64,000 bases of DNA, taken from positions 1,491,177 through 1,555,176 of the forward strand of contig NC_054886.1 of the NCBI RefSeq assembly GCF_018320785.1, given 5' to 3'. The stretch is from Cheilinus undulatus (Eukaryota > Chordata > Actinopteri > Labriformes > Labridae). Each line of letters starts with the position of its first letter. Position 1 is the stretch's first letter. Made by a program: the position numbers and the translations under genes. The notes under the pieces were generated by a model. That model ran no database searches, was not told the DNA's origin, and saw only the letters and a program-made list of their open reading frames with translations. Below, piece by piece: positions 23,700-38,512 of this stretch.

Positions 23700-26290
23700 T
23701 TTAATAAAAGAGAGTCAGTTTAACAGTAAATGGGATCAGATTACATTGTTCTTTCAGCACACATAAAAACAAATCAACAGGACCAGATGAAGCAGAACAA
23801 AAATGCTGTACACACAGAAATTACATTTTCTCTGGCATATTGCATGAGTCTTTACATTTCAGCTGTTGGAGATAGTTTGCCTTCATCAGCTGTAATAAAG
23901 CAATCTAACTACAAATAATCCTATTATTATGCCAAAGTGATTGGAATAAATAATACATGTTAACAATGGTAATCTGATTACATGGAGGAACATACTTTGA
24001 GTAAAAGTGTTTTTTTCACTTCATAGTTGTTGCCTGTATTGCCCAGCCCAGCCAAACACCTTCCTGAGCTGAGGTAAGTCATCACTGGCTGCAGTCTACT
24101 GTTTCTTATTTCAGTTGTCTGTTTCTCTTCATGTCCATAAAAGATTTAATTTCCCAACTGCGTTCAGGTAACCTCAGTAAATTAGACGACTGTTTCCTAT
24201 ATGATATGAAATGTTCAAATGTCCCATAAAAGATAGGAAAATTTTGTTTTGACAGGAAACAACAATAAATGCAGCTTTGAGTATGAGGAAATTGTTTGTA
24301 TTTGAGGGATAAAGAACAGATGTTACAGACTGAATAATGACACTTCAGCTCAAACACAACTCAGTTCTTACCACTTTTATTGTATTTATCCTGATAATCT
24401 ATATAAAAGTATCGTTAGTGGTATCAATAATGACTCAGATCAATAAGGAGTATTGATAACTGTATCAGTTTCAGTGAAAATTAACGATCCCCATCCCTCA
24501 TCATAATGAGACCCCACTGTTTTGGTCACAAAATGCTGCAGTCTCTTATGTTTGTTAAATACAACTAAACTCTTCTTTAAATCTTCATTTCCCATTAAAA
24601 GAAATGGGACTTTTGAGGACATGTTTCGTGGTCTTTAGCTCCTCTGTTTGTTTGCTCATGATGGTGAGCTTGGATTTCTGAGTGGTTTTTTTTTTACAGT
24701 TTTTTCCCCCTAAGCTGGACATATGATGTTATTTTCAGTTGAACTATTCCTGATTATTTAATGTTGTAATTTGACTTAAAGAAGCTGCCGTTAGCTCAGT
24801 GATTGTTCTGCCTCCTTGGAAATCTTTGTCTTGTCTTATGTGTCAAACACCTGCAAAAACTCAGATGTCAGTCCAACTTATTTCTAGTCAGAAATACCTC
24901 TGAACACTTACTTTATGCCTCATTGACCTTACCAATCTAGAGAAATATCTCATTTTCAGATTTTTCAAATAATTCCAGACTTGTCAGTTGCTTTTAAATA
25001 CATTCAAGGATCTACTTTTACAAGAAGTTAGTTAAAAAAAAATAATTTGAGATTTTGCATGTTGTGCTTTGGCAAACACCTTGTTTAATTCTGGCAGATT
25101 TATTAAAAAGAAAACTAAAATTAAAGAGAGAACCCTCTTTATCTGTTCAACCTTGGCATGCTTTTTTAAAATGGATTTTTACGTTCTTGGTCTCAGTCTT
25201 GTCTCAGTCTCTACATCCAGCCATTTATCAGGTCCTTAGCAGCCCCAGTAACTTCTTTGTCTCTACACTGGATAAATTGTGATCTCTGTTTGCATTTCAG
25301 TTAAGATAATATTTGTAAACTTGGCCTTCCTGTAACTAAAAGCCACAGCTCATTACCATCACTTAGTCTGATGTGCAGTTTATGACAATGAAAACAAATT
25401 TTAAAAAGAGAGACAAGAAAAGTTTAACCTTCAGTGTCAAAAATTCAAATAAAAAAAGTGGATGAGCACTAAAATTAAGACTAAGACTATTGAATGAATT
25501 TTGAAGTAAATACTTTTACTTTAATTCAGTAGTTTTATAAACCATTGGTTTTACTTAAGTCCACCGCTAAGTATCTACTTTTATATAAGTACTTTGTTAC
25601 TTTATTCCTCCCACCTGTGATGTTTACATAAAAAAAGATGTTTCATCCTTTTCTTGTTGTGTCTATAATTGAACATCTGAGTGCGCCATTATCAAACACA
25701 CAACAGTCTAGACATTTTTTTTACATTACTGTGAGGACAAAGCAGAACAAACATTTTTCTCTGTGTATATTTTTTTTACAACCCCAAAATAAAAATGGGT
25801 AATCAGTGTATGGGGCTCACAGCTTACACAAAGTGAGTACCTGTTGATCTATTTGAGAATGGCAATTTTTTCTCTTATAACAGGATGAGGGAAAATTTTA
25901 ACTTAAAAGGAAAAAAAACATTTAGTTTTCTCAAAAAAAAATATGATTGAACAATATTACCTGTAACGTCTATAAAAGTATAAAAGTGGTGTTAAATATG
26001 TCCATGTTGAAATAGGGGGATCTGGGAGAGAGAGATCTAGGATGAAACATGGGAGAGGATTCTCTCTAACAGTGGAAAATTTATTAGAGAAGCCAGGAGC
26101 AAATATGTTCAATTTCAGATATGTAACTGAGACTCACACAAAATATGTGGTCACATTTTATGTTGTTTGTTTTTTGAATTGTGGAAATTATTTTGTGTGA
26201 AAAAGAACAGAGTAATTTGAGCCTTTATGGACGGTAATGTGTTTGCTTTATAACTGATGTGATTCAGTGTGATTTATCCTGTGTACCTCA
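23700..26290. other. Intergenic region between gene A promoter and gene B 3' side, left part
   Basis: No gene is seen. Sequences at about 24,400-24,490 with repeated ATCAATA/AGTATTGATA words are matched loosely at 28,440-28,500 and look like debris of one small repeat family. The rest is AT-rich and unassigned. Confidence 0.4.
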
Positions 26291-26296
26291 GTCTGA

Positions 26297-26310
26297 CCAG
26301 CAGATGGCAG
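26297..26310 (+). promoter_or_regulatory. Candidate CTCF site
   Basis: CCAGCAGATGGCAG fits the vertebrate CTCF core consensus CCASYAGRKGGCRS at every position, on the plus strand, between the two GVIN units. Single motifs occur by chance and occupancy is unknown. Confidence 0.4.
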
Positions 26311-26415
26311 TGTGGCACTGTGCTTCTCCCTATGGACTCTCTTTGCTAGCTGACTGTTGTTGTTGTTTCCTCTCTGCTGAGTGAGGCTGAACCCAACAGA
26401 AGCAGTGTAAAAACA

Positions 26416-26689
26416 ACATTATGTAATAATGCCGCATTATGTAATAACCCTAACCACAGGACTTAGTGTGGGCTCCAAGGTATGCTCTACCCAACTACCT
26501 TGCCCTAACTCTAACCGCTTAGTAACTCATGCCTAAACCTAACCCCCCCTTCAGGGCTCTAGACTAAACACCTACCCTACTACCTTGCTCTAACCCTAAC
26601 TGCTTAGTGTCTTACAAAATGCGGCGTTATTACAGAATAAATTGAAAATGTATTACATTATTATATAACGCAGCATTATTACATAATGT
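26416..26689. mobile_element. Palindromic MITE with telomere-like interior
   Basis: The ends form inverted repeats of about 31 bp with three mismatches (ACATTATGTAATAATGC at both ends when read inward). The left arm is itself near-palindromic. The interior contains several CCTAACC/CTAACCCTAA words, like degenerate telomere repeats. No coding frame is present. Confidence 0.7.
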
Positions 26690-29352
<2,663 letters not shown>

Positions 29353-29432
29353 ATGATGTGGATGTAGGACATGAACCATGTTACTTACAAATACAGCATC
29401 AGAAAATCCTCTGTTAAGAGCACTGGCTAAAG

Positions 29433-30591
29433 CCATCAAAGTCCAGCTAACTACTGTATCTGTGCTGTAGAGACCAGAAGAAAGGAATTCATGGTCTGGA
29501 CCTCTGATCTGATCACCACAGTGTGGAAAATGGAAAACAAAGACTTTAGATAGATATGTAATATCTTGGATATATCTTCTATGATGAATATGAAAGTAAA
29601 ACTACTGCATGAGTAAAGATGAAAGAAAATTAAAGTTTGGTTCAAATCTTTATTAAATCAGTTCTCAGGAGTAGATTTGTTTACGAAACTTGATGCAACA
29701 TTACTCAACAAAAATTCCATGAAAGCGGAAATGCAGAAAATATAAAACTAAAAAAACAAACAAAAAAAACAGTTACAAAATCTGAGATAAAGAATAATGA
29801 CAGCATGCAATGACAACATTGTTCTAGAAATGTAAAGCCAATAACCATCTCCTTTTAATTAAACTGATTTGATCCAGATTGAATTGAATCCAATTTCTGT
29901 CATGTAGAAATGTTAAATTCATCAAATGTAAAAGAAAGATTTACACAGAGTAACACATGAAGAGATGAACAAAACAATCTATGATATTGGTGCACATAGA
30001 GACTTTTAAGATGATTGTTAAAATTTGTATTCTAATGTTTATAGGAAAAATTTCAAGGAAAAATTGCTTCTAAATGTTGAGTGAGAAATTACAGAAGAGA
30101 CAAAAAGAACGTTGTGTACTATTTTAACCACATATCTTATTCAACCCACAAACAGCAAAAAGAATGTTTTGATGTCTTCATTCATATATTCCAAAAGAAT
30201 AGAATTGTAAGTATGGAAGATTGGTTGCTTTGGCAGAAACTATATATATAAAAAACAATAAACAATGAAATTTGTGTTGAATCAAGATGAAACAAATATG
30301 AATGATTGAACTGTATCTTCACATGCATGGACACCCCAAAAGCCCTGAGCGACCGAAACAATGAGTCAAAAAGTCAATCTCTACTACTGCAATGTTTTTG
30401 TTTGGTTTTTTTTTCCATTTCTATACTTGGGTCTTGTTGATGACTGACAGTATGTTTTAGCTTTTTTTTTCTATAAACAATACTTCAGCACTGTGACTGT
30501 CCCCTACTTTCACATAGAGGTCTCAAAATCCACAAAAGAAAGATGCATATTTCTGAGCACTGAATGTGAGAGGGGAAGTGTTCTGAGTGTC
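29433..30591 (-). other. 3' UTR and 3' flank of GVIN copy B
   Basis: Aligned along its length with 4,720-5,811. The minus-strand AATAAA at 29,649-29,654 is kept. Small indels and T-tract differences separate the copies. Confidence 0.6.
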
Positions 30592-33500
30592 TTATTTGAA
30601 ACTGAATGACTTTTTCAGACTCTCCTCAGCAAGTTTTGGTGTGATGTCTTTCCAAGTGTCTGGAATATCAGCCGGCTTTGCATTGTATGCTTCAGCAAAC
30701 TCTCTGTTGAATCTGTTCAGTACATATTTCCAGTAGTCTGAAGCCTGAAGGCTGTTATCTGGAGCAATCCGCCAGTCAGGGAAGATCTTGGTGTACTCTT
30801 TGTAAGGGTGACGTTCACCATTTGTAGCTTCACAGTGAAATGTACCATCACTGCTCACCAAGGAAAAGCATATGTCACTGACAAGTTCTTGTGTCCAGAA
30901 TGATCTGAATCTGCACAGACCCTGTGGTCGGTGCATTGAAGTTTGGTGCTCTTTGTGCTCATTTGCTCCAGCCTCACAGGGTGCTGAGCAGAATGGACAC
31001 TGTTTGCTACATCCAATGACTCTTTTGAAAAGCTCATTCTCAGGATTTACATGAAGATTTGAGAGCTTGGTTATGATATCAGTGTTTTTAAACTGCTTTC
31101 TGAGATCTTCTTCCATGTCCTTCACAGACACAGTGAGCCACTGAGCAAACTGTTCCTGGTTGACGTTGTTCAGGATCATGAAAGGACCGAGAGCATCCTC
31201 AGAAATGACCAGTTTTTCACCAAGTTCCTGACGGATATCCTGAATCAGGTTCTGCAGGTTGCTACTTTTTTTTGCTTGAGCTGTGCGTATCGCATCATTT
31301 ATGCTCTTGATCCTTGACCTGAGATGCCTGTCCTCGAACTCTAATATTTTATTGGACTCATTGGTCATGAGCTTTAACATTTCATCATGGATGCATTTCT
31401 TAACATACTGATCATATGAGCAGATGTAGCTGCGGTAGTCTTCAAAGTTGTCCTTTGAAAGCAGATCCAGTAAGACTGAGTACTGGAAGAACATTCTTGT
31501 GCTGAATTGGGACTCAGTCATCATTTCTCCAGTGATATCAGGACCCAATGAATGGCTGATAAAATCTTCAACAGCTGGTCTCAGGCAGTGCTCTGTGAAC
31601 TCTTCTGCCTTCCTCTGGCTCTGGTCTAGTTCAGAGAACTCATCCTTGAAGTTAGCACGGAACCTCTCTTTGTTTTGTTTGAGACATCTGGAGGGATCAT
31701 TCCTTTGGATGAAATCTTCATGCATTTTCTGAAACTCTCTGGCTGCATTTGCACAGATGTGCTGTTTCAGAGAAACCTCAAAGTCTATCTCTATCCTATC
31801 ATTCTTGTGGTTTTTCAGTCCCTTGTCGATCAGGCGAAGGATCTCCTGGATGAAATTGTCGTGGTAGTTGTTCTTTCCATCCCCTTTTTCTATCACAAAG
31901 TGTGTGCAATCCATTATGATACTGTCAGCTACTCTTTGTAGCGCCATTACATGATCTTCAATGCTGAAACGTTTGCTGTCTGAGGGCATAGATTGCATGG
32001 AACGTCCGTCAGCTGTGTATTTGAAAGGTGTCCATCCACAATCCTGCAGCCTTTTTTGACTCAACAGTTCACACACAAAACTCCCCTTGTGTTTCAGATT
32101 TTCTCTCAGGATGTGGGCTACTTTGCCCATGACATCCATGGTCTCTTGTTTGTAAAGGACTTGTTCCTTAAACATTTTATTCCACATCTTGTCAAATTCT
32201 TCATCCAGATTTTCTTCTGTCATGTCAACTTTTTTCTTCCTGCATTCATCGATCAATGTTCTCACTATATCTTGTAATTCTTTTGTGTGGTTCGCCTTGA
32301 TTCTGTCAAGTTCTATCATTCCCTTTCTGATGTCTGCTGCAACTGTGAGTTGGTTGTATACAGAGCTTTCCATTTCTCGACGAAGGGTTTTTGCACTGTT
32401 AGCAAAGTCCTCTCTGTATGCTTCAACAAGACTGACATGACCCTCAGTTTGCTTGAAGTACTTCTTCAGATTTTCAAGAAGCTTTGTCTCCCATTCAGAC
32501 AGCACTGTGCATGCTTCACTTTTCAACACAGTCAGGAGTTGTCCAATGTCAGAGGCCTCAGATTTCACTCTGCCAAAATTAGAAATCTTGGTTTCTGCTG
32601 TTCTTGTCCATGAGTACATGTCTTTTCTGAACTCCCATTCCCATTTATTGAATTCTGTGCAGAGCCTCATGTATGCATCAGCCACCAGGCTGTTTCTGAA
32701 GCTGAAGATGAAGTTCTCATGTTTGACAGCGTTCCACAGGCTTTTTATCCACTCTGTGAACTCCAGGAGATTGTTAGAAGAAGACTCACAATCTCCCAGG
32801 ACTTTAAGGATGTTTTTCTTGAGCTCATAAGTGACCTCACTATACCCTGCATTCACTGGTGCCATTGGTGGGCTCCCATTCCAGAGTCCTGGGACGTAGC
32901 AGTTCCCAGTGTCTGGACTGTACTCCATCACATCAGTGAAGCTCTTGTACTCCTCCTTGTTCTCCATTTTGGCAGCTGCCTGGGTCATCTCATTTAACTG
33001 TTCCAGGAGCAGTTACAGTACATCTGCCACGTTCTGGTGAACAAACTGACATCTGGGCTTTTTGCCCACAGATTTCATTCTGAGAAAGGCGTGCACAACT
33101 ATCTGCAGGATGTCCTTCATTTCTGTGGAATTCTCCATTGCAATGTTGATGATAGTGATGTCACTCAACCCCACAACAAGTGTTGCCAGCTCATTGTCAT
33201 GCTCATAGCTGTTGTCAAGTTTTGCTAACTTTGGTGACTTTAAGCCCTCAGTGTCAATGATCACCAAGAAGTCACAGTTGAGTTCTTGTTTAATGTCTTC
33301 ATTGACTTTGATGAGCAACATGAAGGCACCTCTGGTGCATCGACCACTGCTGACTGCAAACTGTACTCCAAACATGGTGTTGAGGAGAGTAGACTTCCCT
33401 GTACTCTGAACTCCAAGAACTGTGACCACCAGTATCTTGCTTTGAGGAGACACCAAGTCATTGAGCTGAGTCAGAACATCAGTTACCCATCTGAGAGGAA

Positions 33501-35246
33501 TGTTTGAAGCATCACCATCTACAAGCTCAAGAGGAAATCCATCAAGCAACAACCCTGCACACAGTCTAGGCAGATGAGCTAACTGTTGGCGTGACAGGTT
33601 TGTTTCTGGGAGAGAAACTGAGGCTTCATAGATCTGACCCATTTCACGGAAGAAGTGTTCAATCCCAAGTGAGCTGTTGGAGAGTTGTTGGTCGATTTTT
33701 TAAATTTCATCTTTGTTTTCAGGACTTTTGCTTTTGTTTTTGTAAGCCTCTCTGAGGCCAGAAAGTTTTTCTCGAGACAGATTATCAAGGGTCATTCTCA
33801 TCCATTTCAGGAAATAACATCTCTCAATACCTGGTCTTGATATTGCGTTGATGAAACATGTCATGGCAATGGACATATCATAAGTATTCTGTTGTGCCCG
33901 AAGTTGTTTTTGCTCTTTCTGAAGATCACTTTTGTACTTTTCTATGTTTTTCGACCCAACTTTTCGAAGCCGGAACATTTCCTTCTCATTGCTGGTCAGT
34001 TCCTTCCATATTTCTCCCTGAAATGGTAGCTGGTCTTCTTTGTATTTCAGGATGTCTTGAATTTGTGCAGTGATGGCATCTGCATTTTCCTTTGCTGTCT
34101 GACACTCTTGACAGTTTTCATCAACCCAGATTCCCAGTTCATGGGCAATGCCAACCATCTGTTCAATGCTCATCTTTTTCTTTGAGTTCCCCACCACTTT
34201 GCTGACTGTTTTACGTAGATTTTCAATAAAGTCTGCATCATTCATTTGCTCGGTCTTCAAAAGGATGTTTGTTGTCAGGTTCAGCTTGTTTGCCACCTTC
34301 TTCAGAGCATCCATACTGAATTGCTGGCTCTTACGGTTTCCCACAAGGAAGATCTGAGCCTTGTGGTTTTGGTTTGTGAGCAGTTTGCACTCAGGGTCCA
34401 GATAGTCAAAGAACACAAAAACTGCTGCAGATGTCTGACACAGAAAAGAAAACTGTCTCTCAAATGAATCAATGTCTCCACGAAGGTTAGCTACAGCTAC
34501 TGGCTCACTGAAAACATCCATGTTTTTGTTCCCACAAGGTAGATACCAGGTGATTTCAGTCAGTCCATTGGATATTCTTCTTGGACAGTCACCATTTTTC
34601 ATGTTATGGTGAACAAATGTATCATGGTACTGCTGAGAATTACTCAGAAGCTTATTAAGGATCTCTGACTTAGACAAGGAGCACTCACCCAGTCTCACAA
34701 AGGAAACCATTGGAAGTTTAGAGACAACAATCCTGTCTTCAATAAAGCCCTTGGACTCTGAAAGTGATGAAGGTCTGTACTTTTTCACTATGTCTCTCAT
34801 GGCCCAAAGCATTAGTGTGCACTGCTCTGTGCCACAATTAGGAAGCAGAGGAGGCACAGAAACCTGACACATGGACATTTTGAGGGCCATTTCTTGTTGT
34901 ATGACCATCAGACCATCAGAACACAGAAAGAGAGCAGTGATTATGTCAAGAGGGTTCAGCTTGTCACCTGACTGCTGAGCACCAGGAAGATCTTGATAAT
35001 TTAAATCTGCTCCTTCTGTATTATCATGACAGGCAGATTTACTTTCAGTTGTAAACTTTATATTCCTTGCTGTCACATTAACCATCATCAGTTTCTTTAG
35101 AAAATACCATGGAAGATCTGAATTACAACTGGTGGGTTCATCAGTGATTGTCTTCTTGTTGATCTGGAGTATTTTGCTCAGGGATAGCTTCTTCTTGAAG
35201 TGATGCTCCAGTCCCAGATCCTCCAACAGGCTCTTCAGTTGTGTCT
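30592..35246 (-). pseudogene. gvin1-like: GVIN/VLIG giant exon of gene B with two in-frame stops
   Basis: This exon parallels the gene A giant exon from acceptor (ATTCCACAG, phase 1) to stop. Three open stretches (35,262-33,700, 33,642-33,013 and 32,988-30,592) share one reading frame. The first break is a TAA at 33,700-33,702, replacing a Lys codon in copy A by a two-base change. The second is a TAA at 33,013-33,015, where 33 bases of copy A are replaced by 6; that net loss of 27 bases keeps the frame. The P-loop STGKST, DTEG, HQNV, CPFC module and C-terminal tail are all preserved. Translation from the normal start would stop about a third of the way along, before the GTPase core. A young pseudogene is most likely; assembly error or allelic variation cannot be excluded. 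Confidence 0.88.
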
Positions 35247-35393
35247 CTGTGGAATATAACATGTACGTTCAATCTACATGTTTGTTCAACTGTATATTCT
35301 CACACAAAAAGACATTAAAGAGGAGAAAAGAAGACATTCATGTCTTGCATAGCTTAGATTGAGACTGGATATTTTGTAGTAGCGAGTAGAACT

Positions 35394-36221
35394 GGGTTAA
35401 AAAAAACTGATTCTCTGATTCAGATCAATTCCTTTAAAAAAAAAAAAATCCAATATTAATCCATAAAATACAAAGAACGATCTTTTAATACATGCCTCTT
35501 CCCTCTCCTGTCCGCTCTTTGCACTACCAGTCTCAGACTTAAGTCACTCATGCAGCCTGAAAGTTGACTTTAACTCGCTTCAAAAAATGTTTAGACTATG
35601 ATTGTTGTTGTCATTACACAGAAACCTCATTCTGTCAGCTGTGCATTTAAGCCACATCCAGAAACTGACCACTGGTGGACCACTTCACTCATGGTGCAGA
35701 AGTGTTTGTCATCAAAAACAATAATCCACCAGAAACAAAGCTAAGAAATACAAGCAATGATCGCTGTACAACACGCAACATCTTTACACATCTTAAAACA
35801 CATCTAAACACTGCTGTGGAGCATGATGGTAAAACTCAATCCCCTAATTTGAATTTACATTGGGCAGGGATTAGATCAGTAGACTCTGTACAGAGTTGAA
35901 TAAACACTAAATGGATCAACACCATCAAACAAGTCCAACACTGAAGGCCATGTAATTCTGAATTTAGTTAAAATTCCACTTTGGGGGTTAAAATCAACTC
36001 TGAAATGTTTCACACTAAAAATTCAACTCCCCAGTTTTTGCTTTGTGGGTTCACTACAATGCTAGCAATTAATCGATAAACTCAAGAAACTGAAGGAAAT
36101 CCAGGACGGCAATAAAAACTTTAGCAAAAGTGGAGCTGGGCGTGGTGATGCATGTCCATCATGTCCTCTCACTTTGGTTCTGCTCACACTGGTGTGAACA
36201 TGGGCCGGTTGTAACGCTTCT
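35394..36221 (-). other. Intron of gene B between giant exon and small exons
   Basis: No exon is seen. Poly-A at 35,437-35,449. The short frame at 35,675-35,899 has no recognisable domain. Confidence 0.4.
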
Positions 36222-36370
36222 TGGGGCACAGATGGCCTAGTGGTTTAAGGGGTGTCCCATGTACACAGGCAGCCCAGGTTCAAATCCGGCCTGTTGCTCT
36301 TTACCACGTCTCTCCCCAATTATTTGTCCCAGTTTCCGACTCTATCCACTGTCCTCCAATACCAACAAAG
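36222..36370 (+). mobile_element. tRNA-derived SINE
   Basis: A polymerase III promoter is visible: box A TGGCCTAGTGG at 36,233-36,243 and box B GGTTCAAATCC at 36,277-36,287, 33 bp apart, in a tRNA-like head (GGCACAGATGGCCTAGTGG). A short non-tRNA body follows. It cannot fold as a normal tRNA, lacking a proper anticodon arm, so I call a SINE rather than a tRNA gene. Confidence 0.75.
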
Positions 36371-36470
36371 CATAAAAAGCCCAAAACTAAATCTGAAATG
36401 AGCTTCTTTGCCTCTGCTTGTTTTAATGCCCTTGCCTTGAAAACTCAGTTACAAAAAAGTTGTACGTTAC

Positions 36471-36579
36471 CTATTGCATCACTCTGCTGATAGTCATTCT
36501 TGCTGTCAGTACATGCTGGAGGGGGACTTTCTTCTGTCTCCTCACAGTTTCCCTCAACGTCTGAATCGTCTCTGGTTTC
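36471..36579 (-). CDS. Gene B small exon, type 2 (pair nearest the giant exon)
   Basis: This 109-nt exon lies between a TTAAATGAAG acceptor and a GTAACG donor. It encodes ETRDDSDVEGNCEETEES, a Pro-Pro-Pro turn, then ACTDSKNDYQQSDAI plus one base (phase 1), matching the giant exon's entry phase. It is 18 nt longer at its 3' side than the gene A type. Open in frame, but it belongs to a gene whose giant exon is broken. Confidence 0.65.
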
Positions 36580-36698
36580 CTTCATTTAATGACAATAACA
36601 TACAACGTAATGAGATCAATCTACTCATGAAAGCTTACACATTGTAGCTGCAAGTGTTGGAAATTTATCAAATATCTGTACACAAAGAAGTTGTTTAC

Positions 36699-36757
36699 CT
36701 CCATTGTGTTGGAGCTCTTTATCATCCCACGGTCAGGATTATTATGACAGTCTCCAA
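36699..36757 (-). CDS. Gene B small exon, type 1 (pair nearest the giant exon)
   Basis: A 59-nt exon (CTTTCAG acceptor, GTAAAC donor) encoding GDCHNNPDRGMIKSSNTME, ending in phase 0 and joining in frame to the exon at 36,471-36,579. It receives one base from the start-type exon at 44,134 in the correct phase. Confidence 0.65.
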
Positions 36758-37802
36758 CTGAAAGTGATGAGAAGATTTTTATTGCATCTTCACCTTCACA
36801 TTGTTCTAACCCTTGGATGCTACTATGTCTGTTTTGAGGACATTCATCATTTTTATCATCATTTTTTTGAGTTGATAGTCACATTTTTATAGATTGAGGC
36901 ATCAAATTTGGCCAAAGTTATTATTTTTCTTCATATCAAAAAAAAAAAAAAAATAACGTGTCGCCCATAATATGCCAATGACGTGAAATAGCTCCATCCA
37001 CCCTTGTTTGTCCAAAATCAGACACATACACTTCCATGAAAAACACGTTTTTTGACTGTGTGTCTATGGCACCAAAACAACTTATTCCAACTCTTTCATT
37101 GCAGTCAGTCGATCACCAGGGATCTAAATTTCACCATTCCACAGTGATCCAGCAGATAACGTGGACATTGTTTACCTTCCATGGACCCAGAGTCTTTGAA
37201 GCACTATTACACCCACTAAACATCATCAGAATTAAATGAAACAATTCATGCCACTAGATATGGATGTCTGAGAGTGGGCTACATGTGTAAGGAAAAGTTT
37301 TTGTGCTCCTACGTGTGTGATCGGGTGCGAATCTGCATCTGTGTTCACAGTCGGACATGCCGTAAGTAGAGTATTAACAGGTGAAAAAGTTTCCTCTGAG
37401 TTCTGCAGTCTGGGACTAAGAAAGAGTGACGTGGACAATTTCAACGTTGCCCTCACTTCATAGCAAATGGGTGGACATGCATGAGGATGCACAGGTCCTT
37501 TTGATCAATAGGTTAGAATATATCATATCTCAAAGATGCAGTAAATTCATATAGGTGCGTAATTGGGATATTTGTGGTCACATTTTGGTTAGAGGTGGAA
37601 ATGCGCGTGTTCGTGATTCATATCCTACATATTTCCTCTGATTCTTTATGCTTGTACATAAAATAAACCTAACATGAACAAATGCATTCGCTCGCATATG
37701 ATTTGAAAGACAACGAGGCTTGAGAAAAGGAGGGTAAAACTGGCTTGTTTTATGCACAGATGGACTCATCTGCTCAGCATGGACACTAAGCTCACTGAAT
37801 CC
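36758..37802. other. Intron of gene B, no exon seen
   Basis: Contains a poly-A run at 36,939-36,955 and unassigned AT-rich sequence. The frames at 37,036-37,239, 37,232-37,492 and 37,578-37,823 show no domains. Confidence 0.35.
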
Positions 37803-38005
37803 AAGTATAGTCATAGTGTACAATAAGTGGCATAAAAAGGGTGTAACATTGAATTTAAAAAAAAAAATTTTTTAGTAGTCAGGGTTGAAGTTGTTGAAGA
37901 GATTTGAAGCAGTGAAAGAAAAAAAAAAAAAAAAAGAGTTGAAAAATGATTATTTATTAACACCTTTCTGCATGTCTGTTTTCAGGACAAACAAGGACAG
38001 ATAGA
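37803..38005 (+). repeat. Left copy of a 200-bp direct repeat flanking the transposon nest
   Basis: From GTGTACAATAA(G)TGGCATAA to TTTTCAGGACAAACAAG this stretch matches 43,483-43,685 in the same orientation apart from A-tract length changes. The two copies bracket the nested elements at 38,025-43,301. Confidence 0.75.
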
Positions 38006-38512
38006 GCTAAAATATGGAAAGTGGTAACCTTGCAAAGCAGATGGATAGGCCCGTTTCCCTGTTTTTCACTGGCGAATTCATCTTGCAAAGCTCCCGTCTG
38101 AACCGTTTGGACCTGGTTAGACAGTGACAGGACCAATCAGCAACGAGGGGCAGTACTTTCAGGCACAGCAGTGTCGTTGCGTAAACAAACAGCAGCAAGA
38201 GCTGGTGCAGTTATGGAGGAAGTGCTTAGCGTGGATGCTGCTAAAGTGCCAGTTTTATCAGAACTTGATGAGGTCTTCATGAAAAGAAGAACAAAGAACA
38301 GCAGTGAGTTGTTTTCGTTTCAAAAACGACAAAAGTCGAGTACCAACATGTCTATAGTCGCCATGTTTCGCGTTATTCCTCTATAGAGATTGAAAATGTG
38401 ACGTCACTTCCGCGATAAAACCGCAAAGACTTGTGGGTGGAAGTGGCAAGAGAGCGCGCGGGTTATTTGAATGAACGCTATCTAGCATCAGATAAATCGG
38501 TAAATAGAGACA

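Larger units (their letters stand above)
29355..35393 (-). repeat. Segmental duplication, copy B
   Basis: This is the partner of 4,642-10,637 in the same orientation, with the GVIN giant exon, 3' flank and start of the upstream intron. Its left edge abuts a truncated Tc1 end. Confidence 0.9.

Noticed and set aside
24400-24490. AGTATTGATA/ATCAATA words as a regulatory array, also at 28,440-28,500.
   Set aside because: They look like sub-terminal debris of a small transposon family rather than a conserved regulatory element.
36233-36287. A tRNA gene.
   Set aside because: Only the internal promoter boxes are present; stems and anticodon arm do not form, so it is called a SINE.
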